Positions 34,354 through 42,352 of a stretch of 64,000 bases of DNA are shown piece by piece. Both the position numbers and the translations under genes were made by a program. The stretch covers positions 82,592-146,591 of the forward strand of contig JAQXVT010000037.1 in NCBI GenBank assembly GCA_029225065.1, read 5' to 3'. Under the pieces are notes generated by a model. It searched no databases. It saw only the letters and a program-made list of their open reading frames with translations, and was not told the origin of the DNA. Origin of the DNA: Lachnospiraceae bacterium (lineage in GTDB: Bacteria > Bacillota > Clostridia > Lachnospirales > Lachnospiraceae). Positions within the stretch are counted from its first letter, which is position 1; each line of letters starts with the position of its first letter.

Positions 34354-35739
34354 ATGAGTCTTGAAAAATTTTTTCATCTGAAAGAGAATCACACAGATGC
34401 AAAAACAGAGATCATGGCAGGAATCACGTCGTTTATGACGATGGCGTATATTCTTGCAGTAAATCCGAATATTCTGGCTGCAGCCGGAATGGATCACGGT
34501 GCGGTATTTACCGCGACGGCAGTGGCTGCATTTATCGGTACCCTCTGCATGGCATTGTTTGCAAACTATCCGTTTGCACTGGCTCCGGGCATGGGATTAA
34601 ACGCATACTTTGCGTATACCGTTGTGCTTGGCATGGGATATTCCTGGCAGATAGCACTTGCGGCTGTATTGGCAGAGGGCATCATTTTTATCCTGCTCTC
34701 ACTTTTTAACGTGCGTGAGGCAATCTTCAATGCGATTCCGTTCAATCTGAAGAAGGCAGTCAGCGTCGGTATCGGACTTTTTATTACATTCATCGGTCTG
34801 CAGAATGCAAAAATCGTCATCGGAAGCTCGACACTGTTAAGCCTGTTTTCTCTGGACGGCTATAATGCAACCTTGACAGGCGACGTACAGGCGACCTGGA
34901 ATGACGCCGGCATCACCGTGCTTCTGGCGATTATCGGCGTTATTATTACCGCAATTCTGGTAGCAAAAAATGTAAAGGGAAATATTCTCTGGGGCATCCT
35001 GATTACCTGGCTGCTCGGCATTATCTGCCAGCTGACCGGAGTATACGTACCGAGTGCAGAGCTTGGCTTCTACAGCCTGCTTCCGGATTTCTCCTCAGGA
35101 ATTTCGATCCCGAGCATCGCACCGATCTTTGCAAAATTCAGTCTGCAGCGTATTTCTGTTCTGGAATTTATCGTCATCGTGTTCGCATTCTTGTTCGTCG
35201 ATATTTTTGATACACTGGGAACGCTGATCGGTGTGGCATCCAAGGCAGATATGCTGGATAAGGACGGAAAGCTTCCGCGAATCAAGGGTGCGCTGATGGC
35301 AGATGCGATCGGTACGACAGCAGGTGCAGTGCTTGGTACTTCTACCGTTACGACCTTTGTTGAGAGTGCTTCAGGAGTAACGGAGGGCGGCCGCACCGGT
35401 CTGACATCTCTGACGACCGGTATCCTTTTCCTGCTCTCTTTGTTCCTGTCCCCGATCTTCCTGGCAATCCCGTCATTCGCGACGGCTCCGGCACTGATTA
35501 TCGTGGGCTTCTACATGCTGGGTGCAGTGACTGAGATCGACTTTAAGGACGCGGCAGAGGGCATTCCGGCATTTATCTGCATTATCGCAATGCCGTTCTT
35601 CTACAGCATTTCCGAGGGAATCGCAATGGGCGTTATCTCTTACGTTGTGATCAACCTTGTAACCGGAAAGAAGAAAAAAGTCGGACCGGTGATGGCAGTG
35701 CTTGCTGTACTGTTTATTCTGAAGTATATTCTGATGTAA
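34354..35739 (+). CDS. Purine permease, AzgA/PbuG type (NCS2 family)
   Basis: Proton-coupled uptake of hypoxanthine, guanine or adenine across the membrane. 461 residues with about 12-14 hydrophobic segments. Family hallmarks: the N-terminal TEIMAGITSFMTMAYILAVNP, APGMGLNAYFAY, FVDIFDTLGTLIGVASKA, and GTSTVTTFVESASGVTEGGRTGL at the substrate site. AAGGGAGGAAAATCAAG precedes the ATG. A strong terminator follows at 35819. Confidence 0.94.
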   Translation: MSLEKFFHLKENHTDAKTEIMAGITSFMTMAYILAVNPNILAAAGMDHGAVFTATAVAAFIGTLCMALFANYPFALAPGMGLNAYFAYTVVLGMGYSWQIALAAVLAEGIIFILLSLFNVREAIFNAIPFNLKKAVSVGIGLFITFIGLQNAKIVIGSSTLLSLFSLDGYNATLTGDVQATWNDAGITVLLAIIGVIITAILVAKNVKGNILWGILITWLLGIICQLTGVYVPSAELGFYSLLPDFSSGISIPSIAPIFAKFSLQRISVLEFIVIVFAFLFVDIFDTLGTLIGVASKADMLDKDGKLPRIKGALMADAIGTTAGAVLGTSTVTTFVESASGVTEGGRTGLTSLTTGILFLLSLFLSPIFLAIPSFATAPALIIVGFYMLGAVTEIDFKDAAEGIPAFICIIAMPFFYSISEGIAMGVISYVVINLVTGKKKKVGPVMAVLAVLFILKYILM

Positions 35740-35818
35740 CTGTGGCTGTGAAGAGAGAAGCAACGCGTTGAATTCGCTATATCATAAGCTGCGAAAGTGA
35801 TTGTAAATATGGAATTGC

Positions 35819-35871
35819 GAAAGGATCGTTTTTTCTGGCAGTTTGGGCCGGAAAAAGGCGGTCCTTTTTTT
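35819..35871 (+). terminator. Terminator of the purine permease gene
   Basis: AAAGGATCG (from 35820) pairs with CGGTCCTTT (35859-35867), enclosing CTGGCAGTTTGGGCCGG, then a T-run. Confidence 0.75.
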
Positions 35872-35878
35872 ACCGGGT

Positions 35879-35936
35879 CAAGCAAGTCCCCTGCGAGGTT
35901 GCGCGGAGCAATAAGCAGTGGGTAGGGACTTGCTTG
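35879..35936 (+). repeat. Dispersed intergenic repeat A with 12-bp terminal inverted repeats
   Basis: CAAGCAAGTCCC (35879-35890) and GGGACTTGCTTG (35925-35936) bound a 34-base interior containing TGCGAGGTTGCGCGGAGCAA. Further copies are at 36823 (plus) and 5335 (minus). Confidence 0.75.
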
Positions 35937-35970
35937 TATCATAAGTGAGATAAACTCACTCATGATGGTG

Positions 35971-36017
35971 GTTATGAGCAAGTAGCGAAGCGGATTGCGA
36001 ATATCCGCTTTGACAGC
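35971..36017 (+). repeat. Dispersed intergenic repeat C, best copy
   Basis: GTTATGAGCAAGTAGCGAAG then CGGATTGCGAATATCCGC and TTTGACAGC. The core stem GCGGAT/ATCCGC spans 35990-36008. It is used here as the reference copy. Confidence 0.7.
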
Positions 36018-36121
36018 GCTCGGCAGAGCCGGAAAAGGGCTGGACAGAGAAGAAGGAGAATGATAGAATAGCGGTTGATGTAAAGCCTGCGGAAATACAA
36101 AAGTGAAAGAGGGGAATCTTC

Positions 36122-36808
36122 ATGAAAACGGAGAAAAAAACAAAACATTTCCGCCTGACTTCTCAGGAACATTATTCGGAGGCGTTCTGCACGAGCGCGT
36201 TTCTTGCGATCTCAGGAGGCTTTCAGGATGCCTATACGTATAACTGCAGAGATGGCGTTTTCTCAAATGCGCAGACGGGAAATATCGTGCTGATGAGCCA
36301 GCATCTGATGCAGGGGGAGTGGGGCAAGTGCCTGCACTATCTTGTACCGGTAATCGCATTTGCGCTTGGCGTCTTGATTTCCGAGCAGATTCAGCATCGT
36401 TACAAGTATGCAAAAAAACTGCACTGGAGACAGGGAATTCTGCTTGCGGAGATCGCGATCTTATTTGCGGTCGGCTTCATTCCGTCCTCCTTTAACATGG
36501 CAGCGACCGTGCTCGTTTCGCTGGCCTGTGCGATGCAGGTACAGACATTCCGAAAGGTTGGAGGTTATTCTTATGCAAGTACGATGTGCATCGGAAACCT
36601 GCGCGGTGGCACGGAGGCGCTGTCCGTGTATTTGAGAGAACATAAAAAAGGACAGCTGCGGCAGGCTGCGTACTATTTTGGTGTAATTTTTCTGTTTGCA
36701 GTTGGAGCGGGTATCGGCGGCATTCTGTCTGTAAATTATGGAATTCGTGTGATCTGGGTTTCCTGTGTGCTGCTGCTTGTAAGCTTTGGTCTGATGGCGC
36801 TGGAATGA
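36122..36808 (+). CDS. YoaK-family membrane protein (DUF1275)
   Basis: 228 residues, six hydrophobic segments. The family signature is the N-terminal AFLAISGGFQDAYTY and SNAQTGNIVLMS, together with SYASTMCIGNLRGGTEAL in the middle. Function of the family is not established. AGAGGGGAATC precedes the ATG. Repeat A follows 14 bases after the stop. Confidence 0.88.
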   Translation: MKTEKKTKHFRLTSQEHYSEAFCTSAFLAISGGFQDAYTYNCRDGVFSNAQTGNIVLMSQHLMQGEWGKCLHYLVPVIAFALGVLISEQIQHRYKYAKKLHWRQGILLAEIAILFAVGFIPSSFNMAATVLVSLACAMQVQTFRKVGGYSYASTMCIGNLRGGTEALSVYLREHKKGQLRQAAYYFGVIFLFAVGAGIGGILSVNYGIRVIWVSCVLLLVSFGLMALE

Positions 36809-36822
36809 TTTTTTAACCGAGT

Positions 36823-36873
36823 CAAGCAAGTTCCCTGCGAGGTTGCGAGGAGCGATAAGCAGTGTGGGACTTG
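36823..36873 (+). repeat. Dispersed intergenic repeat A, second plus-strand copy
   Basis: CAAGCAAGTTCCC (36823-36835) and GGGACTTG (36866-36873), with interior TGCGAGGTTGCGAGGAGCGA, near-identical to the copy 950 bases upstream. Confidence 0.75.
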
Positions 36874-36967
36874 TGAAAATATTAAGTGCGGAATACAGGG
36901 AAATACCGCATAAAAGACACAAAATGGACAAAAAAACAGGGTATGATAAAGGCAGAAAGCGAGAAAA

Positions 36968-36991
36968 CAGCGGATTGCGATATCTGCTTTG
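36968..36991 (+). repeat. Dispersed intergenic repeat C
   Basis: CAGCGGATTGCGATATCTGC followed by TTTGATG. It sits just before the ribosome binding site of the response regulator gene. Confidence 0.55.
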
Positions 36992-37016
36992 ATGAAAATG
37001 AGCGGAGGAAATGAGT

Positions 37017-37697
37017 ATGGAACGACTGAAGATTCTTGTGGTAGACGATGAGAGCAGAATGCGCAAGCTGGTGCGCGACTTCCTGGTAAAGAAGGATTTT
37101 GAGGTACTGGAAGCCGGAGACGGAGCAGAGGCGGTGGATGTTTTTTTTGACACAAAGGACATCGCGCTGGTGATTCTGGACGTGATGATGCCGAAGATGG
37201 ACGGCTGGCAGGTATGCCGCGAGATCCGTGCCTACTCTAAGGTGCCGATTATTATGCTGACTGCAAAGAGTGATGAGCGGGACGAGTTGCTCGGCTTTGA
37301 ACTTGGTGTGGATGAATATATTTCCAAACCGTTCAGCCCGAAGATTCTGGTGGCCCGCGTGGAGGCGATTCTGCGCAGAACAAGTGGACTGGCGACAGAT
37401 GATGTGCTGCGGGCAGGCGGAATTGAGATGAATAAGGCAGCACATGAGGTGACGATCGACGGAAAGGCAATCGATTTAAGCTACAAAGAATTTGAGCTTC
37501 TGACTTATTTTATGGAAAATCAGGGTATTGCACTTTCCAGAGAGAAAATTTTAAACAGCGTCTGGAATTACGACTACTTCGGAGATGCGCGCACAATCGA
37601 TACGCATGTCAAGAAGCTGCGCAGTAAGCTTGGAGACAAAGGCGATTACATTAAGACGATCTGGGGCATGGGCTATAAATTCGAAGTGGAAGGATGA
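37017..37697 (+). CDS. OmpR/PhoB-family response regulator
   Basis: Two-component transcription regulator, 226 residues from ATG 37017. GGAGGA lies 9 bases upstream; the in-frame ATG at 37011 is too close to it. Receiver domain: Asp 10 and 11, phospho-acceptor Asp 55 (LVILDVMMPKMDGW) and the conserved Lys in SKPFSP. The C-terminal winged-helix domain ends with DARTIDTHVKKLRSKLGDKG and the usual TIWGMGYKF. Its sensor kinase follows after 6 bases. The stimulus and targets are unknown. Confidence 0.95.
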   Translation: MERLKILVVDDESRMRKLVRDFLVKKDFEVLEAGDGAEAVDVFFDTKDIALVILDVMMPKMDGWQVCREIRAYSKVPIIMLTAKSDERDELLGFELGVDEYISKPFSPKILVARVEAILRRTSGLATDDVLRAGGIEMNKAAHEVTIDGKAIDLSYKEFELLTYFMENQGIALSREKILNSVWNYDYFGDARTIDTHVKKLRSKLGDKGDYIKTIWGMGYKFEVEG

Positions 37698-37703
37698 CAG
37701 AAG

Positions 37704-39449
37704 ATGAATATGTCTCTGCGAAGGCAGCTGACTTTGTGCTTTACGGCACTGATTGGTGCGCTGTTTCTGATTAATTACTTTGTTACCTCCTTTTTTCTGG
37801 AGAGCTATTATTATATGTGCAAGCAGCAGGTGCTTGTGGACGCCTATGATATGCTGAATGAAAATATCACAGATGAGGGCGGTCTGAACGAAGAACCGAT
37901 GCGGGAACTGACTACAGTCTGCGTAACGAACGGTATTTCGCTTGTTGTAGTGGATCACAACAACAAGATTCTGCTTCGGACGATGTGGACCGGAAGTGAT
38001 CTGATCAACCTGATGCTTGCAAGACTAAACGGCTATCAGATCGGAGTCGACGAGGGAAATGTACTGGAGCACAACGATTCTTACACAATTCAGCGAAAAG
38101 AGGATTCCGAGGTTGGACTTGAGTACCTCGAGATGTGGGGGAGCCTGGATAAAGACTTCTACTTTATGATGCGCTTCAACGTAGAAGGCGTGGCGGAGAA
38201 TGTGCGCGTCTGCTCGGAATTTATCAAATACATCTGTCTTGTCGGAATTGTGCTTGCTGTTGTGATTGTATGGCTGATCTCACGGCGTGTTACGAAACCT
38301 CTTCATGAGTTGACGGAGCTGTCAAAACGGATGGCAGAGCTTGACTTCGATGTGAAGTATACGAGTGGCGGAAGCAATGAGATCGGGCAGCTTGGGGAGC
38401 ATTTCAACCGGATGTCGGAGAATCTGGAAAAGGCATATTCGGAGCTTCTGACAGCGAATAACGAATTGCAGCAGGACATCCAGAAGAAACAGAAGATTGA
38501 TGACATGCGAAAAGAGTTCCTCTCAAACGTTTCCCATGAGCTTAAGACGCCGATTGCGTTGATTCAGGGCTATGCAGAAGGTCTTGCTGAGTGCATTAAT
38601 GACGATGCAGAGAGCCGTGACTTTTACTGTGAGGTCATCATGGATGAGGCATCTAAAATGAATACGATGGTTCAGAAGCTGCTGACTTTAAATCAGCTGG
38701 AATTTGGTAATGACAAGATTGTGATGGAGCGGTTTGATCTTGCGATGCTTTTGAAAAACAAGATTCAGTCGATCTCGATTCTGGCACAGCAGAAAGAAGC
38801 GGAAATTTCTTACAGAGGAAGAGACTGTGTATATGCGTGGGGAGACGAATTTAAGATCGAAGAGGTCATCACGAATTATCTGAGCAATGCGCTGAATCAC
38901 GTAAGTGGAGCGAAAAAGATCGAGGTGCGCGTGGAGCAGGACGGAGAGCAGGTGCGCGTATCGGTATTCAATACCGGAGAGCAGATTCCGGAAGCAGATA
39001 TCGGACAGATCTGGGATAAATTTTATAAGGTGGATAAGGCGAGAACCCGTGAATACGGCGGAAGCGGCGTTGGATTGTCTATTGTAAAGGCAATCATGGA
39101 ATCATTGAATCAGAAATACGGCGTGGAAAACCGTCCGGACGGCGTGGAGTTCTGGTTTACGTTAAAGAGCGGAAGTACGCAGAAAGAAGAAAATGAGGAA
39201 TGCATTTCTGATACTTCAAATGGCAGTGCAAAAAAGGAAAAAAATGAGATCTGTGATGGCGTATGGCGGAAGGTAGAGCCGAGTGAAGCGCAGGAAAACA
39301 GGTCACAGAAGCATGTGTCAGAAGAGGCGGCGATGAAATCGGGAAAAACGGAAGATTCTGAAGAAGCGGAAGTGAACCAAGGCGGATCGCAGAGTTCTGA
39401 GGATACAGTGTCAGAGGCCGAAAATGCGGAAGAGCAGGACAGCGAATAA
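37704..39449 (+). CDS. Sensor histidine kinase with long acidic C-terminal tail
   Basis: Membrane partner of the upstream regulator, 581 residues. Membrane helices about 10-31 and 174-193 bracket an extracellular sensor domain of about 140 residues; HAMP about 192-245; HisKA with phospho-acceptor His 278 (SNVSHELKTPIALIQG); HATPase with N-box NYLSNALNHV and G-box GGSGVGLSIVKAIM, ending near residue 490. The last 90 residues are a Glu/Ser-rich low-complexity tail, unusual for this class. The overall order resembles VanS/PhoR-type kinases. Confidence 0.94.
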   Translation: MNMSLRRQLTLCFTALIGALFLINYFVTSFFLESYYYMCKQQVLVDAYDMLNENITDEGGLNEEPMRELTTVCVTNGISLVVVDHNNKILLRTMWTGSDLINLMLARLNGYQIGVDEGNVLEHNDSYTIQRKEDSEVGLEYLEMWGSLDKDFYFMMRFNVEGVAENVRVCSEFIKYICLVGIVLAVVIVWLISRRVTKPLHELTELSKRMAELDFDVKYTSGGSNEIGQLGEHFNRMSENLEKAYSELLTANNELQQDIQKKQKIDDMRKEFLSNVSHELKTPIALIQGYAEGLAECINDDAESRDFYCEVIMDEASKMNTMVQKLLTLNQLEFGNDKIVMERFDLAMLLKNKIQSISILAQQKEAEISYRGRDCVYAWGDEFKIEEVITNYLSNALNHVSGAKKIEVRVEQDGEQVRVSVFNTGEQIPEADIGQIWDKFYKVDKARTREYGGSGVGLSIVKAIMESLNQKYGVENRPDGVEFWFTLKSGSTQKEENEECISDTSNGSAKKEKNEICDGVWRKVEPSEAQENRSQKHVSEEAAMKSGKTEDSEEAEVNQGGSQSSEDTVSEAENAEEQDSE

Positions 39450-39490
39450 AGGCTGCCAAAAGAAAAGAAGAGAAAAAAGGACAGAAGAAA

Positions 39491-40744
39491 ATGAGCAAAG
39501 TAATCGTAATCGGAGGCGGCGCAGCCGGCATGATGGCGGCCATCTCGGCAGCAGAGGACGGACATCACGTCACCTTGCTGGAAAAAAATGAGAAGCTTGG
39601 GAAAAAAATTTATATTACCGGAAAGGGCCGCTGCAACCTGACGAACAACTGCGAGGTGGAAGACCTGCTGCAGGCGACGTGCGTCAATCGAAAATTTCTG
39701 TACAGCGCGTTTTATGGCTTTACCAGCCAGGATACCATCGAGTTTTTTGAAGATGCCGGGATGAAGACGAAGACGGAGCGCGGCAACCGTGTATTTCCGG
39801 TTTCTGACCACTCGTCGGATGTCATCCAGGCGCTGAACCGGAAGCTGCGGGAATGCGGCGTGCGCGTCTGCCTGCACACGGAAGCTGCAGGGATTCTGAC
39901 AAAGGAGACTTCCAGTGAGGATGGAGAAAAGGTATGTGTCTGTGGCGTAAAGAAGAAGGATGGCACACATCTTGAGGCAGATGCGGTCGTTGTGGCGACC
40001 GGTGGACTGTCTTACGCATCGACCGGTTCGACGGGGGACGGATACCGCTTTGCGAAAGAGCTGGGGCACAGTGTGACAGAATGCTCTCCGTCCCTGGTGC
40101 CGATTGAGACGGCGGAGGACTGGGCAGGACGGCTGCAGGGGCTGTCGCTTCGAAATGTGGAGGTGACAATCCTCGATGGAAAGAAAGAACTGTACCGGGA
40201 ATTTGGAGAGATGCTCTTTACGCATTACGGCGTGACCGGACCGCTGATTCTGACCGCGAGCAGCGTGATCCAGAAAAAGCTTGCGGCTCATCCGCTTGCG
40301 ATGCGGATTAATTTAAAACCGGCGCTGAGTGAAGAACAGCTCGATGCGCGGATTCTGCGTGAATTTGAGGCGGCAAAAAACAAGCAGTTTAAAAATGTGA
40401 TCGGTGCGCTGTATCCGGCGAAGCTGATTCCGGTGATCATAGAACTCAGCGAAATTCCGGAGGAGAAGCCGGTGCATGATATCTCAAAGGAAGAGCGGAA
40501 GCGCCTGATTGAAGTAACGCGTCACTTCCCATTGACGCTGACGAGACTTCGCGGTTATAATGAAGCTGTTGTGACACGCGGAGGCGTCAGCGTAAAGGAG
40601 ATTGATCCGGGCACGATGGAATCGAAAAAGATTTCCGGGCTGTATTTTGCCGGTGAAGTGCTCGACCTGGACGCATTGACCGGCGGATTTAATCTGCAGA
40701 TCGCATGGGCCACGGGCCATGCGGCCGGGAGAGGAATCCGGTGA
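39491..40744 (+). CDS. BaiN/HI0933-family NAD(P)/FAD-dependent oxidoreductase
   Basis: Flavoprotein of about 417 residues. N-terminal FAD-binding GGGAAGMMAA (8-17), then the family motif GKGRCNLTN, a second nucleotide loop VVATGGLSYASTGSTGDGY, and the C-terminal GEVLDLDALTGGFNLQIAWATG. Members are annotated as YhiN or BaiN, the latter linked to bile-acid dehydroxylation in gut Clostridia; the assignment of BaiN function to all members is not safe. It precedes cmk in the same direction by 90 bases, a neighbour order seen in related genomes. Confidence 0.9.
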   Translation: MSKVIVIGGGAAGMMAAISAAEDGHHVTLLEKNEKLGKKIYITGKGRCNLTNNCEVEDLLQATCVNRKFLYSAFYGFTSQDTIEFFEDAGMKTKTERGNRVFPVSDHSSDVIQALNRKLRECGVRVCLHTEAAGILTKETSSEDGEKVCVCGVKKKDGTHLEADAVVVATGGLSYASTGSTGDGYRFAKELGHSVTECSPSLVPIETAEDWAGRLQGLSLRNVEVTILDGKKELYREFGEMLFTHYGVTGPLILTASSVIQKKLAAHPLAMRINLKPALSEEQLDARILREFEAAKNKQFKNVIGALYPAKLIPVIIELSEIPEEKPVHDISKEERKRLIEVTRHFPLTLTRLRGYNEAVVTRGGVSVKEIDPGTMESKKISGLYFAGEVLDLDALTGGFNLQIAWATGHAAGRGIR

Positions 40745-40780
40745 GCGGATCGCACTAAATAAGAAAACGATAATTCTGCG

Positions 40781-40814
40781 AGCGGTAAAACAGATGAAGT
40801 AACCGCTTTGCTTA
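40781..40814 (+). repeat. Possible diverged copy of intergenic repeat C
   Basis: GCGGT (40782-40786) and ACCGC (40802-40806) followed by TTTGCTTAG. The stem is kept while its bases differ from the other copies. Confidence 0.3.
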
Positions 40815-40833
40815 GAAAAAGAGGGAGAAATGT

Positions 40834-41502
40834 ATGAGCTTTAATATTGCAATCGATGGACCGGCGGGGGCCGGAAAAAGTACGATCGCGAAGCTTGCGG
40901 CGGAAAAGCTTTCATTTATTTATGTGGATACGGGAGCAATGTACCGGGCGATTGCGCTCGGACTTCTGCGCAGTCATACCGATATTGCAGATGAAGCGGC
41001 GTTGAATGCAAGACTTGCGGAGATTTCTGTAGAGATCAGCTATGAGGATGGCCTGCAGCAGGTTTACTTAAATGGAGAAAATGTATCCGGTCTGATTCGG
41101 ACTGAGGAGGTCAGTGATATGACGAGCCGCAGCTCCGCGATTGCACAGGTACGGGCGAAGCTGACGGATCTGCAAAGAGATCTTGCAGCAAAGGAAAATG
41201 TGCTGATGGATGGACGCGATATCGGAACGACGATTCTGCCGAATGCGCAGCTGAAGATTTATCTGACCGCCAGCGTACAGGTGCGCGCACTGCGCCGCTA
41301 CAAAGAGTATCTGGCAAAAGGACAGAAAGAGCAGACACTTGCAGAAGTGGAAAAGGATGTAGAAAGCCGTGATTACCGTGACATGCACAGGGATGTATCG
41401 CCGCTTTGCCAGGCAGAGGATGCAGTTTATCTCGATTCATCGGAAATGACGATTGAGCAGGTGGTTGATCGCATTGTGGATCTGGCGAGGGAGCGGATGT
41501 GA
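40834..41502 (+). CDS. cmk: Cytidylate kinase
   Basis: Phosphorylates CMP and dCMP with ATP. 222 residues. P-loop GPAGAGKST (9-17), YVDTGAMYRA substrate segment, DGRDIGTT, and the LID region (RDYRDMHRDVSPLCQAEDAV). AGAGGGAGAAATGT precedes the ATG. It is followed one base after its stop by ispH, then rpsA, a conserved Clostridia gene string. Confidence 0.96.
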   Translation: MSFNIAIDGPAGAGKSTIAKLAAEKLSFIYVDTGAMYRAIALGLLRSHTDIADEAALNARLAEISVEISYEDGLQQVYLNGENVSGLIRTEEVSDMTSRSSAIAQVRAKLTDLQRDLAAKENVLMDGRDIGTTILPNAQLKIYLTASVQVRALRRYKEYLAKGQKEQTLAEVEKDVESRDYRDMHRDVSPLCQAEDAVYLDSSEMTIEQVVDRIVDLARERM

Positions 41503-41503
41503 G

Positions 41504-42352
41504 ATGAAGGTCATCGTAGCAAAGACGGCAGGATTCTGTTTTGGTGTGAAGCGCGCAGTCGATCAGGTATACCGTCAGATCGAAGAAGGAAAGAAGCCGA
41601 TTTACACGTATGGACCGATCATCCACAACGAGGAGGTTGTACGGGAGCTTTCGGAAAAGGGCGTGCAGATCGTAGAGACAGAGGAAGAGCTTCAGCAGCT
41701 GAAGGAGGGAACGGTGATTATCCGCTCACATGGTGTACCGGAAAAAATTTACCGGCTGATCGAAGCACAGGGGCTTGAGATGGTGGATGCAACCTGCCCG
41801 TTCGTAAAAAAAATTCATCGGATTGTACAGAGCCACAGTGCCGAGGGGCGGGAGATCGTGATTATCGGAAATGATGGCCATCCGGAGGTAGAGGGCATCA
41901 AAGGCTGGTGCAGCACCCCGGTGACAGTGATCGGAGAGGAAGCAGAAGCAGAAGCGTTTATCCGCGATCCTCATCCGGCAATCTGCGTTGTATCGCAAAC
42001 GACATTTAATTACAAGAAATTTGATAAATTGGTTGAAATTATCTCCAAAATGCGGTATGATAAATTAGATATTTTGAATACGATATGTAGTGCTACTGAA
42101 GAGCGGCAGTCTGAGGCCCGGCAGATCGCAGGTCAGGTCGACAGTATGATCGTGATCGGAGGCAGCCACAGCTCGAATACGAGAAAGCTATTCGAAATAT
42201 GCAAGAAAGAATGTGCAAATACTTACTATATACAAACACTGAAAGATTTGGATATTCGGCGATTGCCATCCAGGGGTTGCGTAGGTATTACAGCAGGGGC
42301 ATCGACCCCAAATAATTTAATTGAGGAGGTTTCAAAACAATGTCAGATTTAA
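41504..42352 (+). CDS. ispH: 4-hydroxy-3-methylbut-2-enyl diphosphate reductase
   Basis: [4Fe-4S] enzyme, last step of the MEP isoprenoid pathway. The track start lies inside cmk; ATG 41504 gives MKVIVAKTAGFCFGVKRAV and 282 residues. Cluster ligands Cys 12, Cys 98 (DATCPFV) and Cys 195 (NTICSAT) are present, as are RSHGVPE and GGSHSSNT. The stop lies 13 bases inside rpsA. In several Clostridia ispH and the S1 gene are fused; here they overlap in different frames. Confidence 0.95.
   Translation: MKVIVAKTAGFCFGVKRAVDQVYRQIEEGKKPIYTYGPIIHNEEVVRELSEKGVQIVETEEELQQLKEGTVIIRSHGVPEKIYRLIEAQGLEMVDATCPFVKKIHRIVQSHSAEGREIVIIGNDGHPEVEGIKGWCSTPVTVIGEEAEAEAFIRDPHPAICVVSQTTFNYKKFDKLVEIISKMRYDKLDILNTICSATEERQSEARQIAGQVDSMIVIGGSHSSNTRKLFEICKKECANTYYIQTLKDLDIRRLPSRGCVGITAGASTPNNLIEEVSKQCQI

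Larger units (their letters stand above)
35740..36121. other. 382-base intergenic region made largely of repeats
   Basis: In order: terminator (35819-35871), repeat A (35879-35936), a repeat-B-like hairpin (about 35938-35969, ATCATAAGTGAG...CTCACTCATGAT) and repeat C (35971-36017). The remaining 100 bases lead into the next gene. Confidence 0.6.
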
